The notes under the pieces: generated by a model | What the model saw: the letters and a program-made list of their open reading frames with translations, nothing else | Databases searched by the model: none | What the model was told of the DNA's origin: nothing | NCBI RefSeq assembly: GCF_001281315.1 | Contig: NZ_CP012479.1 | Coordinates: forward strand, 3,596,001 to 3,660,000 | Length of the DNA stretch: 64,000 nt | DNA from: Arthrobacter sp. ERGS1:01 | GTDB lineage: Bacteria > Actinomycetota > Actinomycetes > Actinomycetales > Micrococcaceae | Reading direction: 5' to 3' | Shown: piece after piece, positions 18,503 through 26,309 of the stretch | Layout: every line of letters starts with the position of its first letter | How positions within the stretch are numbered: position 1 is the stretch's first letter | Program-made: the position numbers and the translations under genes

Positions 18503-19180
18503 ATGGACATCGAGGTACTGCGCCGGGCCCCCCTATTCGCCACGCTGGACGACGAGGCATTCCGCCTGCTGACCGACGAACTGGCAGAGGTGGATCTCTC
18601 ACGCGGCGCGTCAGTTTTCCGCGAAGGCGACCAAGGCGACCAGCTGTACTTCATCGTCTCCGGCAAGGTGAAGCTGGGGCGCACCTCCCCCGACGGCCGC
18701 GAGTCCCTCGTTGCCATCCTGGGCCCGGGCGAGCTGTTCGGCGAAATGGCACTCTTTGACCCGGCACCGCGCAGCACCACCGCCACGGCCGTCTCGGAGA
18801 CCCGGCTGGCCGGTTTGAAGAACGAGTCCCTGAACGCCCTGCTGCGCCAGCGCCCGGAGGTGTCCATGCAACTGCTGCAGGCCCTGGCCCGCCGCCTGCG
18901 CCGCACCAACGACAACCTCTCCGACCTGGTCTTCTCCGATGTGCCCGGCCGCGTGGCCAAGGCCATCCTTGACCTGGCTGACCGCTTCGGCCGCCCCGCA
19001 ACGGACGGCATCCTGGTGGCACACGAGCTCACGCAGGAAGAACTGGCCCAGCTGGTCGGCGCCTCCCGTGAAACCGTCAACAAGGCCCTGGCCGAGTTCG
19101 TCCAGCGCGGCTGGCTGCGCCTTGAGGCCCGCGCCGTCGTCATTCTCGACGTCAACCGCCTGCGTCAGCGCTCACGCTAA
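18503..19180 (+). CDS. crp: Crp/Fnr-family global regulator (GlxR/Crp type)
   Basis: 225 residues. The N-terminal cyclic-nucleotide domain carries the phosphate-binding cassette GELFGEMALFDPAPRSTTATA. The C-terminal winged HTH is LTQEELAQLVGASRETVNKALAEFV, whose Arg-Glu-Thr recognition residues match the TGTGA-reading Crp/GlxR class. The ribosome site is GAAGGAG, 7 nt before ATG. The length and position next to a MarP-like gene match Rv3676 and GlxR. It probably controls carbon genes, including the ABC operon at 5285, whose promoter holds a perfect TGTGA-N6-TCACA site. Confidence 0.95.
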   Translation: MDIEVLRRAPLFATLDDEAFRLLTDELAEVDLSRGASVFREGDQGDQLYFIVSGKVKLGRTSPDGRESLVAILGPGELFGEMALFDPAPRSTTATAVSETRLAGLKNESLNALLRQRPEVSMQLLQALARRLRRTNDNLSDLVFSDVPGRVAKAILDLADRFGRPATDGILVAHELTQEELAQLVGASRETVNKALAEFVQRGWLRLEARAVVILDVNRLRQRSR

Positions 19181-19186
19181 GCTGCA

Positions 19187-19238
19187 CAAAGCAAGAGGGG
19201 GCGGATCACCATGATGGTGATCCGCCCCCTCTGCTTTG
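19187..19238. terminator. Terminator after crp, 25-bp stem
   Basis: CAAAGCAAGAGGGGGCGGAT... pairs with its reverse complement ending at 19238, with one bulged A and a one-base centre. It begins 7 nt after the crp stop. Confidence 0.8.
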
Positions 19239-19259
19239 CCCGAATGACGCCCCGCCCCT

Positions 19260-19447
19260 GACGCCGTATCACTTTTGGCGCCATTCCTGGCGACGCGGTA
19301 TCACGTTTGGCGTCGATTTCAGGAACGCCGTATCACTTCCGGCAGGCCACCTCGGATGGTGCGGATCTTGGTGATACCGCGTTCCGGAAAAGTGGAGCAA
19401 AAGTGATACGGCGTCGGGGGAAAAGGCGCCAAAAGTGATACGGCGTT
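19260..19447. repeat. Six-copy inverted array of a 22-bp repeat
   Basis: The unit is ACGCCGTATCACTTTTGGCG(CC). Three copies read forward (19260-19282, 19292-19314 and 19324-19344) and three read in reverse (19370-19388, 19398-19415 and 19425-19447). The outermost pair is identical over 22 bp; the inner ones vary. The array fills the gap between convergent crp and NUDIX genes and contains no open frame I would call a gene. It is not a CRISPR: units are short, inverted about a centre near 19357, and spacers are 9-11 bp within each half. Confidence 0.85.
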
Positions 19448-19451
19448 GGGG

Positions 19452-20396
19452 TTACCGCTCGCGGCAGGCTGCGCCTTCGGAGGCCGGGGATGCCTGGACC
19501 TCCAGGGCGAAGTCTTCGCCGGCGGCGGTCACCAGCTGCGGCCGGTATTCGTTGATGGGCCGCTTGTGGTTCAGGTAGGCGATGCAGCCGCGGGCTGCCG
19601 CCAACTTTTCAAGGATGATCTCCACCCCGGGCACCACCAGTTCACCCAGGGCCAGGCCCACGGTGCGGTCCTGGCCGATCTCGTCGCCAAGGGCCGACGT
19701 CGACCGGGTTGCCAGGATGTCGGACGCAGACGCCCACCGGCCCCAGACGCCCTTGCTGGAGAGCAGGGTCGGCTGCTGGTTCACGGGACGGGCCGCGGCA
19801 AAGTACCGGGTGTCGAAGCGGCGGTGTGCGAAGTCCGGGCTGAGCCAGTGGCTGAGCGGCGTGAGCAGGTCGGTCCGCAGCGCCAGGCCGCGCCGGGCCA
19901 GCAGTGCGGCAAAGGTGTCGTCCTGGGCGGCGATGGCCTCGCGCGCCTTCATCCATTTCGGGCCGGAGACGCCTTCCACCAGGTTCGATGCGTCGGGTCC
20001 GGCGAGCAGGATGCCGGTTTCCTCAAACGTTTCCCGGATCGCCGCCACAACATGGCGTTTCGCCAGGTCAACATTGTCCGTGCCCAGGCGCTTGGCCCAC
20101 TCCACGGGTGACGGGCCCACCCAGTCGGTGACGTCGTCGTCCGCGGGTTCGATGGTGCCGCCGGGAAACGCCACAATGCCCAGCGGGGAACCGCCGGGCC
20201 GGTACGTCATAAAGGTCTGCAACCCGGTGGGGCTGTCTTTCAACAGCACCACCGAGGATGCCATGCGGGGCTTGCTGGGCGTGCGTTCGCCAAAATCAAC
20301 CCATGCCTGCGCGGCCTCGAGCTGATCGGCATTCAGCGGAAAGGTCCGCTTGCCTGCGGGCCGGAAACCCGCGGGGGTATTACTGGAATTCTGCAA
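19452..20396 (-). CDS. NUDIX hydrolase, NUDT19-like
   Basis: About 314 residues. The NUDIX signature is split by an insertion, as in the NUDT7/NUDT19 and fungal CoA-diphosphatase relatives: AFPGGTIEP, then a stretch of about 35 residues, then VVAAIRETFEETGILL. The substrate may be a CoA derivative or other nucleoside diphosphate; this is family inference. The frame begins at TTG 20396, overlapping the RidA gene by 17 nt. The true start is uncertain, since no strong ribosome site is visible and the first ATG is 44 codons in, inside the fold. It ends 5 nt from the six-copy array. Confidence 0.82.
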   Translation of the reverse strand: MQNSSNTPAGFRPAGKRTFPLNADQLEAAQAWVDFGERTPSKPRMASSVVLLKDSPTGLQTFMTYRPGGSPLGIVAFPGGTIEPADDDVTDWVGPSPVEWAKRLGTDNVDLAKRHVVAAIRETFEETGILLAGPDASNLVEGVSGPKWMKAREAIAAQDDTFAALLARRGLALRTDLLTPLSHWLSPDFAHRRFDTRYFAAARPVNQQPTLLSSKGVWGRWASASDILATRSTSALGDEIGQDRTVGLALGELVVPGVEIILEKLAAARGCIAYLNHKRPINEYRPQLVTAAGEDFALEVQASPASEGAACRER

Positions 20397-20865
20397 TCAA
20401 CTCAACCTCAACGGGTGAATCCAGCGGCAACACGGCAACGCCGACGGCGGAGCGTGCGTGAATGCCGGCGTCACCAAAGACTTCGCCAAGGAGCTCGGAG
20501 GCGCCGTTGACCACTCCGGGCTGGCCGGTGAAGGAGGGGTCGGAGGACACGAAGCCCACGACCTTCACGATGCGGGTCACGCGGTCAAGGTCGCCAATGA
20601 CGCTCTTGACGGCGGCCAGGGCGTTGACGGCGCAGATTGCGGCCAGTTTCTTTGCGTCCTCAGCGGAAACGCCGGCGCCGACCTTGCCTTCGAGTGTGAG
20701 TTTGCCGTCAACAAACGGCAGCTGGCCCGAGGTGTGGACGTAGTTGCCGGTCACCACGGCCGGCACGTAGGCGGCCACGGGGGCTGCCACGCCGGGGAGG
20801 GTCAAACCAAGCTCGGCCAGACGGGCCTCAATGCGGGAAGTTCCCTGATTTTGCACGGATTCCAT
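20380..20865 (-). CDS. RidA/YjgF-family protein
   Basis: 161 residues. The fold typically hydrolyses reactive enamine/imine intermediates. The motif runs through YVHTSGQLPFVDGKL, CAVNALAAVKSVIGDLDRVTRIVKVVGFV and HARSAVGVAVLPLDSPVEVE. The conserved Arg before SAVGVAVLP is present. ATG 20865 has AGAAGG upstream and lies 2 nt after the DUF4177 stop. RidA proteins occur at this place between crp and ponA in mycobacteria as well (Rv3678c). Confidence 0.9.
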   Translation of the reverse strand: MESVQNQGTSRIEARLAELGLTLPGVAAPVAAYVPAVVTGNYVHTSGQLPFVDGKLTLEGKVGAGVSAEDAKKLAAICAVNALAAVKSVIGDLDRVTRIVKVVGFVSSDPSFTGQPGVVNGASELLGEVFGDAGIHARSAVGVAVLPLDSPVEVELIAEFQ

Positions 20866-20867
20866 GG

Positions 20868-21023
20868 CTAGGCCTTCTCTCGCTTCAAGTAGGCAACAAG
20901 GCCGTTTCCATCGGGTCCGGTCACAACCTGGACCAGCTCCCAGCCGTCCTCGCCCCACTGGTCAAGGATCTGCTTCGTGGCGTGAATTATGAGCGGAATT
21001 GTGGCGTACTCCCATTTGGTCAT
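20868..21023 (-). CDS. DUF4177 small protein
   Basis: 51 residues, starting MTKWEYATIPLIIH and ending AYLKREKA. The WEYATIPL and WGEDGWELVQVV segments are the DUF4177 hallmark. Function unknown. It is co-directional with RidA (2-nt gap) and divergent from the PBP gene, with only 37 nt between the two starts. TACTCT (21031-21036) ends 7 nt before the ATG, and no ribosome site is evident, so it is probably leaderless. Confidence 0.85.
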   Translation of the reverse strand: MTKWEYATIPLIIHATKQILDQWGEDGWELVQVVTGPDGNGLVAYLKREKA

Positions 21024-21060
21024 GCATCAAAGAGTATCCCCAAGCCGGTAAACTGGAAAA
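21024..21060. promoter_or_regulatory. 37-nt divergent region with back-to-back leaderless -10 elements
   Basis: On the plus strand TAAACT (21049-21054) ends 6 nt before ATG 21061. On the minus strand TACTCT (21036-21031) ends 7 nt before ATG 21023. Both spacings place the transcription start at the A of the start codon. The two promoters must share the same 37 bp. Confidence 0.6.
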
Positions 21061-23322
21061 ATGGCAGCAAAAAAACACCCCATTTTCGATACCGCCACTA
21101 CCCTTGGAAAACTTATGCTCTTCCTTGGCGTGAGCGCAATTTGTGGTGTCCTGGTGGCCGGAATCATGGTTCCGGCCGTCGCTTTGACGGGCAACACCGC
21201 CACTTCATCGATCGACTTCTTCGATCAGCTCCCGGATGAGATGAACGTCGGTGTCCCCGCGCAGTCCTCGAAGATCCTGGCGTCCGACGGGTCCGAGCTG
21301 GCCACGTTCTGGGACCAGAACCGCACCGAGGTCAAGCTTGCCGCCATCTCCCCCTTCATGAAAAAGGCCGTGGTGGCGATCGAGGACGCCCGCTACTACC
21401 AGCACGGCGGCATCGATACCAAGGGCCTGCTGCGCGCGGTGACGTCCATGGCCCGCGGCGGTGACCGCCAGGGCGCGTCCACCATCACCCAGCAGTACGT
21501 GAACAACGTGATCATCCAGACGTATGCGGCCAACGGCGAATACGACAAGATCAAGCTGGGCGGGGACAAAACCGCCGGCGACAAGGTCCGCGAGATCAAG
21601 CTGGCCATCGCCATGGAGAAGAAGTATTCCAAGGATGAGATCCTGCAGGGCTACCTGAACTGGGTTTTGTTCGCCAATGGCAACTACGGCGTTGAAGCCG
21701 CGGCCTCCTACTACTTCGGCGTTCACGCCAAGGACCTGACGCTGCCGCAGTCCGCCCTGCTGGCCGGCGTGGTCAACAGCCCCACATTCTACGATCCGGT
21801 GGTTCACCCGGAAAACGCCATTTCGCGCCGCAACATGGTGCTCGCCAACATGCTCGACCAGAAGATGATCGACAAGAAGCAGTACGACGCCGCCGTCAAG
21901 GCCAAGATCAACCTGAACGTCCATGCGGCCAAGAACGGCTGCACCACGGCCACCCGCGGCGAGTACTTCTGCGAATACGTGACCAACCTGATCACCAACG
22001 ATCCGAGCTACGGCAAGACCAAGGCCGACCGCGAAAAGCTGCTCTACCAGGGCGGCCTGACCATCAGGACCACGCTGGATCCGAAGCTGCAGGACGCGGC
22101 GCAGGCCCAGTTTGCGAACTTCACGCCCATGAACGACAACCCGAACAAGGTTGGCCAGTCCATGGTGACGGTGCAGCCGAAGACCGGCAAGATCCTGGCC
22201 ATGGCGCAAAACACGAAACTCTCCGCACCCAAGGGCCAGTGGAGCACCGAATACAACTTCAATGTCGACAAGTTCGACAAGAAGGGCAATTCGCTCGGCG
22301 GCTCCGGCGGCTTTGACGTGGGCTCCACGATCAAGCCCTTCACCTATGCCGAATGGCTGAACTCCGGGCACAAGATCAACGACATGGTCGATGCCTCGGT
22401 ACGCAAGTACCCGGAGGGCTTCCCGTGGCGCAACTCCTGCGGCGTCTCGAGCGGTATCTACGACAACAACTACCCCGGCTCCACGGATCTCCAAAACGCC
22501 GAGGACGGCCGCTACAGCCGCACCACGGCGCACATGGGCCTGGTGCTGTCACTGAACACGGCGACGTTTGCCGAGGCAGCCCAACTGGACCTCTGCAACG
22601 TCCAGAAAATGATGACGGCCACCGGCATCCACCTAGGCGAGAACCCGAACAAGCCCTACGACCTCACCAACGTCTCCAGCCTGCTGGGCAGCGGCGAAGT
22701 TGCACCGTTGACCATGGCCTCCGCTTTTGCCACATTCGCCTCCGGCGGCATCCACTGCGACCCCGTGGCACTTCTTTCCATCAAGACGGCCAAGGGTGAC
22801 CCCCTTCCCGTGCCCAAGGCCAACTGCAAGCAAACCGTCAACCCCGACGTTGCGGCCGGCGTGGTCCACACGCTCCAGCAGGTGCTGGTCAACGGCTCCG
22901 GTTACCAGATCCCGCTGCAGTACCCCGCGGGCGCCAAGACCGGTACCACCAACGACTCCCAGCAGACGTGGACCACCGGCTTCACGAAGGGCCTGGTGAC
23001 CTCCTCCTGGCTCGGCAGCCCCGAGACGAAGAACCGCAGCAACAACAACCTGCTCATCGCCGGCCAGAAAATCCCTTACGTCGACGGTTCCACCTACGCC
23101 GGCAAGGCCTGGCAGGGCTACATGAACCAGATTGCCGGCAACTACGACACCAGCGGATTCCCGGAACCGCCGTCGAGCATGCTCAACCCGATCGTGGTCG
23201 CACCGCCGCCCGCCGCTGAAAAGGACAAGGGCACCGCTCCCGAATCCAAGGAAACCAAGGGAACCCAGGACAACAAGGGCAACAGCAACAACGCGCCCGC
23301 CCAGCCCAAGAAGAAGGACTAA
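21061..23322 (+). CDS. ponA: Bifunctional class A penicillin-binding protein
   Basis: 753 residues. Polymerises and cross-links peptidoglycan outside the membrane. A single membrane anchor (about residues 18-42, LMLFLGVSAICGVLVAGIMV) precedes a GT51 glycosyltransferase domain (VAIEDARYYQHGGID with the catalytic Glu, GASTITQQYVNNV). The transpeptidase domain has the active-site Ser in GSTIKPFTYAEW, SLNTA as the SxN motif and KTGTTND as KTG. The C-terminus is a Pro/Lys/Asn-rich tail with no PASTA repeats. It appears leaderless. The metallophosphoesterase gene follows after 13 nt, as ponA2-Rv3683 do in Mycobacterium. Confidence 0.95.
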   Translation: MAAKKHPIFDTATTLGKLMLFLGVSAICGVLVAGIMVPAVALTGNTATSSIDFFDQLPDEMNVGVPAQSSKILASDGSELATFWDQNRTEVKLAAISPFMKKAVVAIEDARYYQHGGIDTKGLLRAVTSMARGGDRQGASTITQQYVNNVIIQTYAANGEYDKIKLGGDKTAGDKVREIKLAIAMEKKYSKDEILQGYLNWVLFANGNYGVEAAASYYFGVHAKDLTLPQSALLAGVVNSPTFYDPVVHPENAISRRNMVLANMLDQKMIDKKQYDAAVKAKINLNVHAAKNGCTTATRGEYFCEYVTNLITNDPSYGKTKADREKLLYQGGLTIRTTLDPKLQDAAQAQFANFTPMNDNPNKVGQSMVTVQPKTGKILAMAQNTKLSAPKGQWSTEYNFNVDKFDKKGNSLGGSGGFDVGSTIKPFTYAEWLNSGHKINDMVDASVRKYPEGFPWRNSCGVSSGIYDNNYPGSTDLQNAEDGRYSRTTAHMGLVLSLNTATFAEAAQLDLCNVQKMMTATGIHLGENPNKPYDLTNVSSLLGSGEVAPLTMASAFATFASGGIHCDPVALLSIKTAKGDPLPVPKANCKQTVNPDVAAGVVHTLQQVLVNGSGYQIPLQYPAGAKTGTTNDSQQTWTTGFTKGLVTSSWLGSPETKNRSNNNLLIAGQKIPYVDGSTYAGKAWQGYMNQIAGNYDTSGFPEPPSSMLNPIVVAPPPAAEKDKGTAPESKETKGTQDNKGNSNNAPAQPKKKD

Positions 23323-23335
23323 GCAAGTAACCGCC

Positions 23336-24283
23336 ATGAGCAGCCGTCGCCAAGCCAGTCCCCGCCTCGCCGCCCTCGGCTGGGCGGCGGGCTTGGCGAC
23401 CGCCACCGGCGTCGGATGCGTGGCCTACGGCTCGCTGATCGAGCGCAACTGGTTCACCATCAGGGAAGAGACGCTGGCCATCCTGCCGGCCGGGTCGCAG
23501 CCCTTCACCGTGCTGCACCTCTCCGACATCCACCTTGCCCCCGGCCAGCTGAAGAAGACCCGCTGGCTCCAGGGCCTGGCAGAGCTCAAGCCGGACCTGG
23601 TGGTCAACACCGGCGACAACCTGAGCCACCCGGATGCCGTGGCACCCCTCCTGGACGCCCTGGCCCCGCTCATGGACTTCCCGGGCGTTTTTGTACCCGG
23701 TTCCAATGACTACTTCGCGCCGCGGATGAAGAACCCGTTCGCGTATTTTGCCGGCCCGTCGAAGCAGCCCTCCGGCCCCCGGCACCGCCCGCTCATCCTG
23801 GACACCGGCGCCCTGCACGCCGGCTTTGGCCTGGGCGGCTGGGTCAACCTGAGCAACCGGGCGCAGTCGATCGTGCTCAACGGCATCCGTTTCGACTTCA
23901 GCGGCGTGGACGATCCCCACCTGAACCGCGAACGCTATGCCGGCTGGCCGCAGGGCTCCGCCTCGCAGGCCAGCGCACCGCATGTGAAGGTCGCGTTGGC
24001 CCATGCCCCCTACCAGCGCGTGTTGGACCATTTCACCACCGACGGCGCGGACCTGATCCTGGCCGGCCACACCCACGGCGGCCAGGTCTGCCTGCCCGGT
24101 TACGGCGCCCTGGTCAGCAATTGCGACCTGCCCACCTGGCGCGCCAAGGGCCTCCATGATTGGGACGCCAACGGCAGTTCGACGCCGGTCAACGTCTCCG
24201 GCGGCATCGGCACGGCCCGCACGGCCCCCTTCCGCTTCGCCTGCCGCCCGGAAGCCGTGGTTCTGACCCTCACCGCAAAATAA
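23336..24283 (+). CDS. Calcineurin-like metallophosphoesterase, membrane-anchored
   Basis: 315 residues. A hydrophobic N-terminal segment (LAALGWAAGLATATGVGCVAYG) tethers the enzyme. Metal-binding motifs are in order: HLSDIHL, NTGDN, PGSNDY and AGHTHGGQVCLPGYG, the YkuE-like pattern. Natural substrate unknown; YkuE-type enzymes have been proposed to act on lipid or envelope phosphoesters. ATG 23336 is the start nearest to the signal anchor. Probably co-transcribed with the PBP. Confidence 0.92.
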   Translation: MSSRRQASPRLAALGWAAGLATATGVGCVAYGSLIERNWFTIREETLAILPAGSQPFTVLHLSDIHLAPGQLKKTRWLQGLAELKPDLVVNTGDNLSHPDAVAPLLDALAPLMDFPGVFVPGSNDYFAPRMKNPFAYFAGPSKQPSGPRHRPLILDTGALHAGFGLGGWVNLSNRAQSIVLNGIRFDFSGVDDPHLNRERYAGWPQGSASQASAPHVKVALAHAPYQRVLDHFTTDGADLILAGHTHGGQVCLPGYGALVSNCDLPTWRAKGLHDWDANGSSTPVNVSGGIGTARTAPFRFACRPEAVVLTLTAK

Positions 24284-24290
24284 TTGCTCG

Positions 24291-24306
24291 GGTTAACAAG
24301 TTAACC
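24291..24306. promoter_or_regulatory. Perfect palindrome GGTTAACAAGTTAACC before the ABC exporter
   Basis: Seven-bp arms with a 2-bp centre, like a TetR or MarR operator. It lies at the start of the 190-nt gap upstream of the exporter, near a TAGGCT -10-like hexamer (24342-24347) and a LacI-like GAAACGCTTTC (24359-24369). No TetR or MarR gene is nearby. Confidence 0.5.
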
Positions 24307-24473
24307 AACGCAATAGGCGGGTCTGCGCGGTCGCATCGGCGTAGGCTGGATTTTCGGGGAAACGCTTTCTTCCATGCTTTGGGTCCCGCATCGTCGGCAC
24401 CCGCGGCTGATGGTGGCGCCCCGTCCGCAATCCGGTACCAAGTAGGGCCGTTACGCACGGCCAAAGAAGTGGC

Positions 24474-26309
24474 ATGGCGCAAACTACAAACACCACCTTG
24501 TTCGATTCCCTCCGCAAACTCTCACCCCACCTCAAGCCGGTACTCCCCCGGCTCCTGCTGGGACTCCTCAGCGCACTGGCCGCCAGCATCGTGGCCCTGC
24601 TGATCCCACAGGTTTACCGGGTCCTGATCAACTCGGCGCTCCACCCCGGCGGCGCAAGGACGGACGTATGGCTCGCGGCCGGCGTCGTCCTTGTCCTGGG
24701 ACTGCTGGAGGTCACGTTCGTGTTCCTGCGCCGGCAGTTCGTGATTGTCCCGGCCACCACCGTCGAGACCACCATGCGCACCGGCTTCTACCGGCACCTG
24801 CAGTCGCTGGCCGTCGAGTTCCACGACCGGTGGGGCTCCGGGCAGTTGCTGAGCCGGGCCATGAGCGATTTGAACTTCATGCGCCGCTGGATGGCGTTCG
24901 GGGCCATCATGATGGTGGTCACCACGCTCACCGTCACGATCGGCGTGGGCCTGATGTTCTCCATGAGCTGGCAGCTGGGGCTGATCTTCCTGGCCGCGGC
25001 CGTGCCCATCGTGATCTTCGGGTTCCGGTTCCGGCAAAGTTACGGCCGCGTGAGCCGCCTCAGCCAGGACCAGGCCGGCGACCTCGCCACCGCCGTGGAG
25101 GAGTCCGTCCATGGGATCCGGGTGCTGAAGGCCTTTGGCCGCGGCCGGGAGGCGCTGGACGCCTTCTCGCTGCAGGCCGAGGAGCTCCGCGCCACCGAAA
25201 TCCACAAGGCCAAGTCCCTGGCCGTATTTTCCCTGGTGGTCACGCTGCTGCCGGAACTCGCACTGGGCTCGGGCCTGGTGGCCGGCATCCTGCTGGTGGC
25301 CAACGGCCAGCTCAACGTGGGCACGCTCGTCGCGTTCTTCGCCACGGCCGCCGTGGTGGCCGGGCCCGTTGAGGCCATGGGCCCGCTCATGGCCATGACC
25401 CTTGCCGCGAAGACGGCGATCGACCGCCACTACGAGGTCATGGACGCCCCCGACACCATCGAGGACCCCGCCCAGCCAAAATCGTTGCGCACCGTCCGCG
25501 GCGAACTCGTGTTCCGCGACGTGCATTTCCGTTACCCGGACACGCCGGCGTCGGCCCCCGACCTGCTCAACGGCGTCGACCTTGCCCTGCGCGCCGGGGA
25601 GACCATGGCGCTGGTGGGCGTCACCGGCTGCGGCAAGAGCACCCTGCTCCAGCTCATCCCCCGGCTCTTCGACGTCACCGGCGGCTCCATCATGCTCGAC
25701 GGCGTGGAACTGCGGGAGCTGGCCGTGAAGGAATTGCGCACCCACGTCTCGGTGGCGTTCGAGGACACCACGCTGTTCTCCAGCTCGATCCGCGAGAACG
25801 TGCTCCTGGGTGCGGCGCCGCACCCCGGCAAGACCGACGACGACGTCCTGGCGCAGTCGCTGGACGTGGCGCAGGCCGAGTTCGCCTACTCCCTGCCCGA
25901 CGGCGTCGACACGCTGATCGGCGAGGAGGGGCTCAGCCTGTCCGGCGGCCAGCGGCAACGCCTGGCCCTGGCCCGCGCCATCGCCGCCCGACCGTCCGTA
26001 CTGGTCCTGGACGACCCATTGTCCGCCCTGGACGTCAACACCGAGGAACGCGTGGAGGCGCGCCTGCGCTCGGTGCTGGAGAGCACCACCACGCTGATCG
26101 TCGCGCACCGGCCCTCCACCGTGGCCATGGCGGACCGGGTGGCCGTGCTCCAGGACGGGCGCATCACCGCCGTTGGAACCCACACGGAACTGCTGGCCAC
26201 GAACGAGCACTACCGGTACGTCCTGGCAAGCCTGGACGACGAGCCCAAGGACCTGGACTCCGAGCTCGACGACGACTTTGAGAACGATTTTGAGGAGACC
26301 ATCGCATGA
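24474..26309 (+). CDS. ABC exporter half-transporter (subunit with degenerate site)
   Basis: 611 residues: six-helix type I exporter membrane domain, then a nucleotide-binding domain. Walker A is GVTGCGKST (about 381-389), the signature is LSGGQRQR (about 489) and Walker B is [12 protein letters not shown] (about 508-519). The catalytic Glu after the Walker B Asp is replaced by Asp, as in TM287-type partners of heterodimeric exporters. The C-terminus is an Asp/Glu-rich tail. It overlaps the next gene by 4 nt (ATGA), so the two subunits are made together. Substrate unknown (drug, lipid or peptide). Confidence 0.93.
   Translation: MAQTTNTTLFDSLRKLSPHLKPVLPRLLLGLLSALAASIVALLIPQVYRVLINSALHPGGARTDVWLAAGVVLVLGLLEVTFVFLRRQFVIVPATTVETTMRTGFYRHLQSLAVEFHDRWGSGQLLSRAMSDLNFMRRWMAFGAIMMVVTTLTVTIGVGLMFSMSWQLGLIFLAAAVPIVIFGFRFRQSYGRVSRLSQDQAGDLATAVEESVHGIRVLKAFGRGREALDAFSLQAEELRATEIHKAKSLAVFSLVVTLLPELALGSGLVAGILLVANGQLNVGTLVAFFATAAVVAGPVEAMGPLMAMTLAAKTAIDRHYEVMDAPDTIEDPAQPKSLRTVRGELVFRDVHFRYPDTPASAPDLLNGVDLALRAGETMALVGVTGCGKSTLLQLIPRLFDVTGGSIMLDGVELRELAVKELRTHVSVAFEDTTLFSSSIRENVLLGAAPHPGKTDDDVLAQSLDVAQAEFAYSLPDGVDTLIGEEGLSLSGGQRQRLALARAIAARPSVLVLDDPLSALDVNTEERVEARLRSVLESTTTLIVAHRPSTVAMADRVAVLQDGRITAVGTHTELLATNEHYRYVLASLDDEPKDLDSELDDDFENDFEETIA

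Noticed and set aside
19260..19447. CRISPR array
   Set aside because: Units are about 20 bp, mixed in orientation and separated by only 9-11 bp within each half; there are no cas genes.
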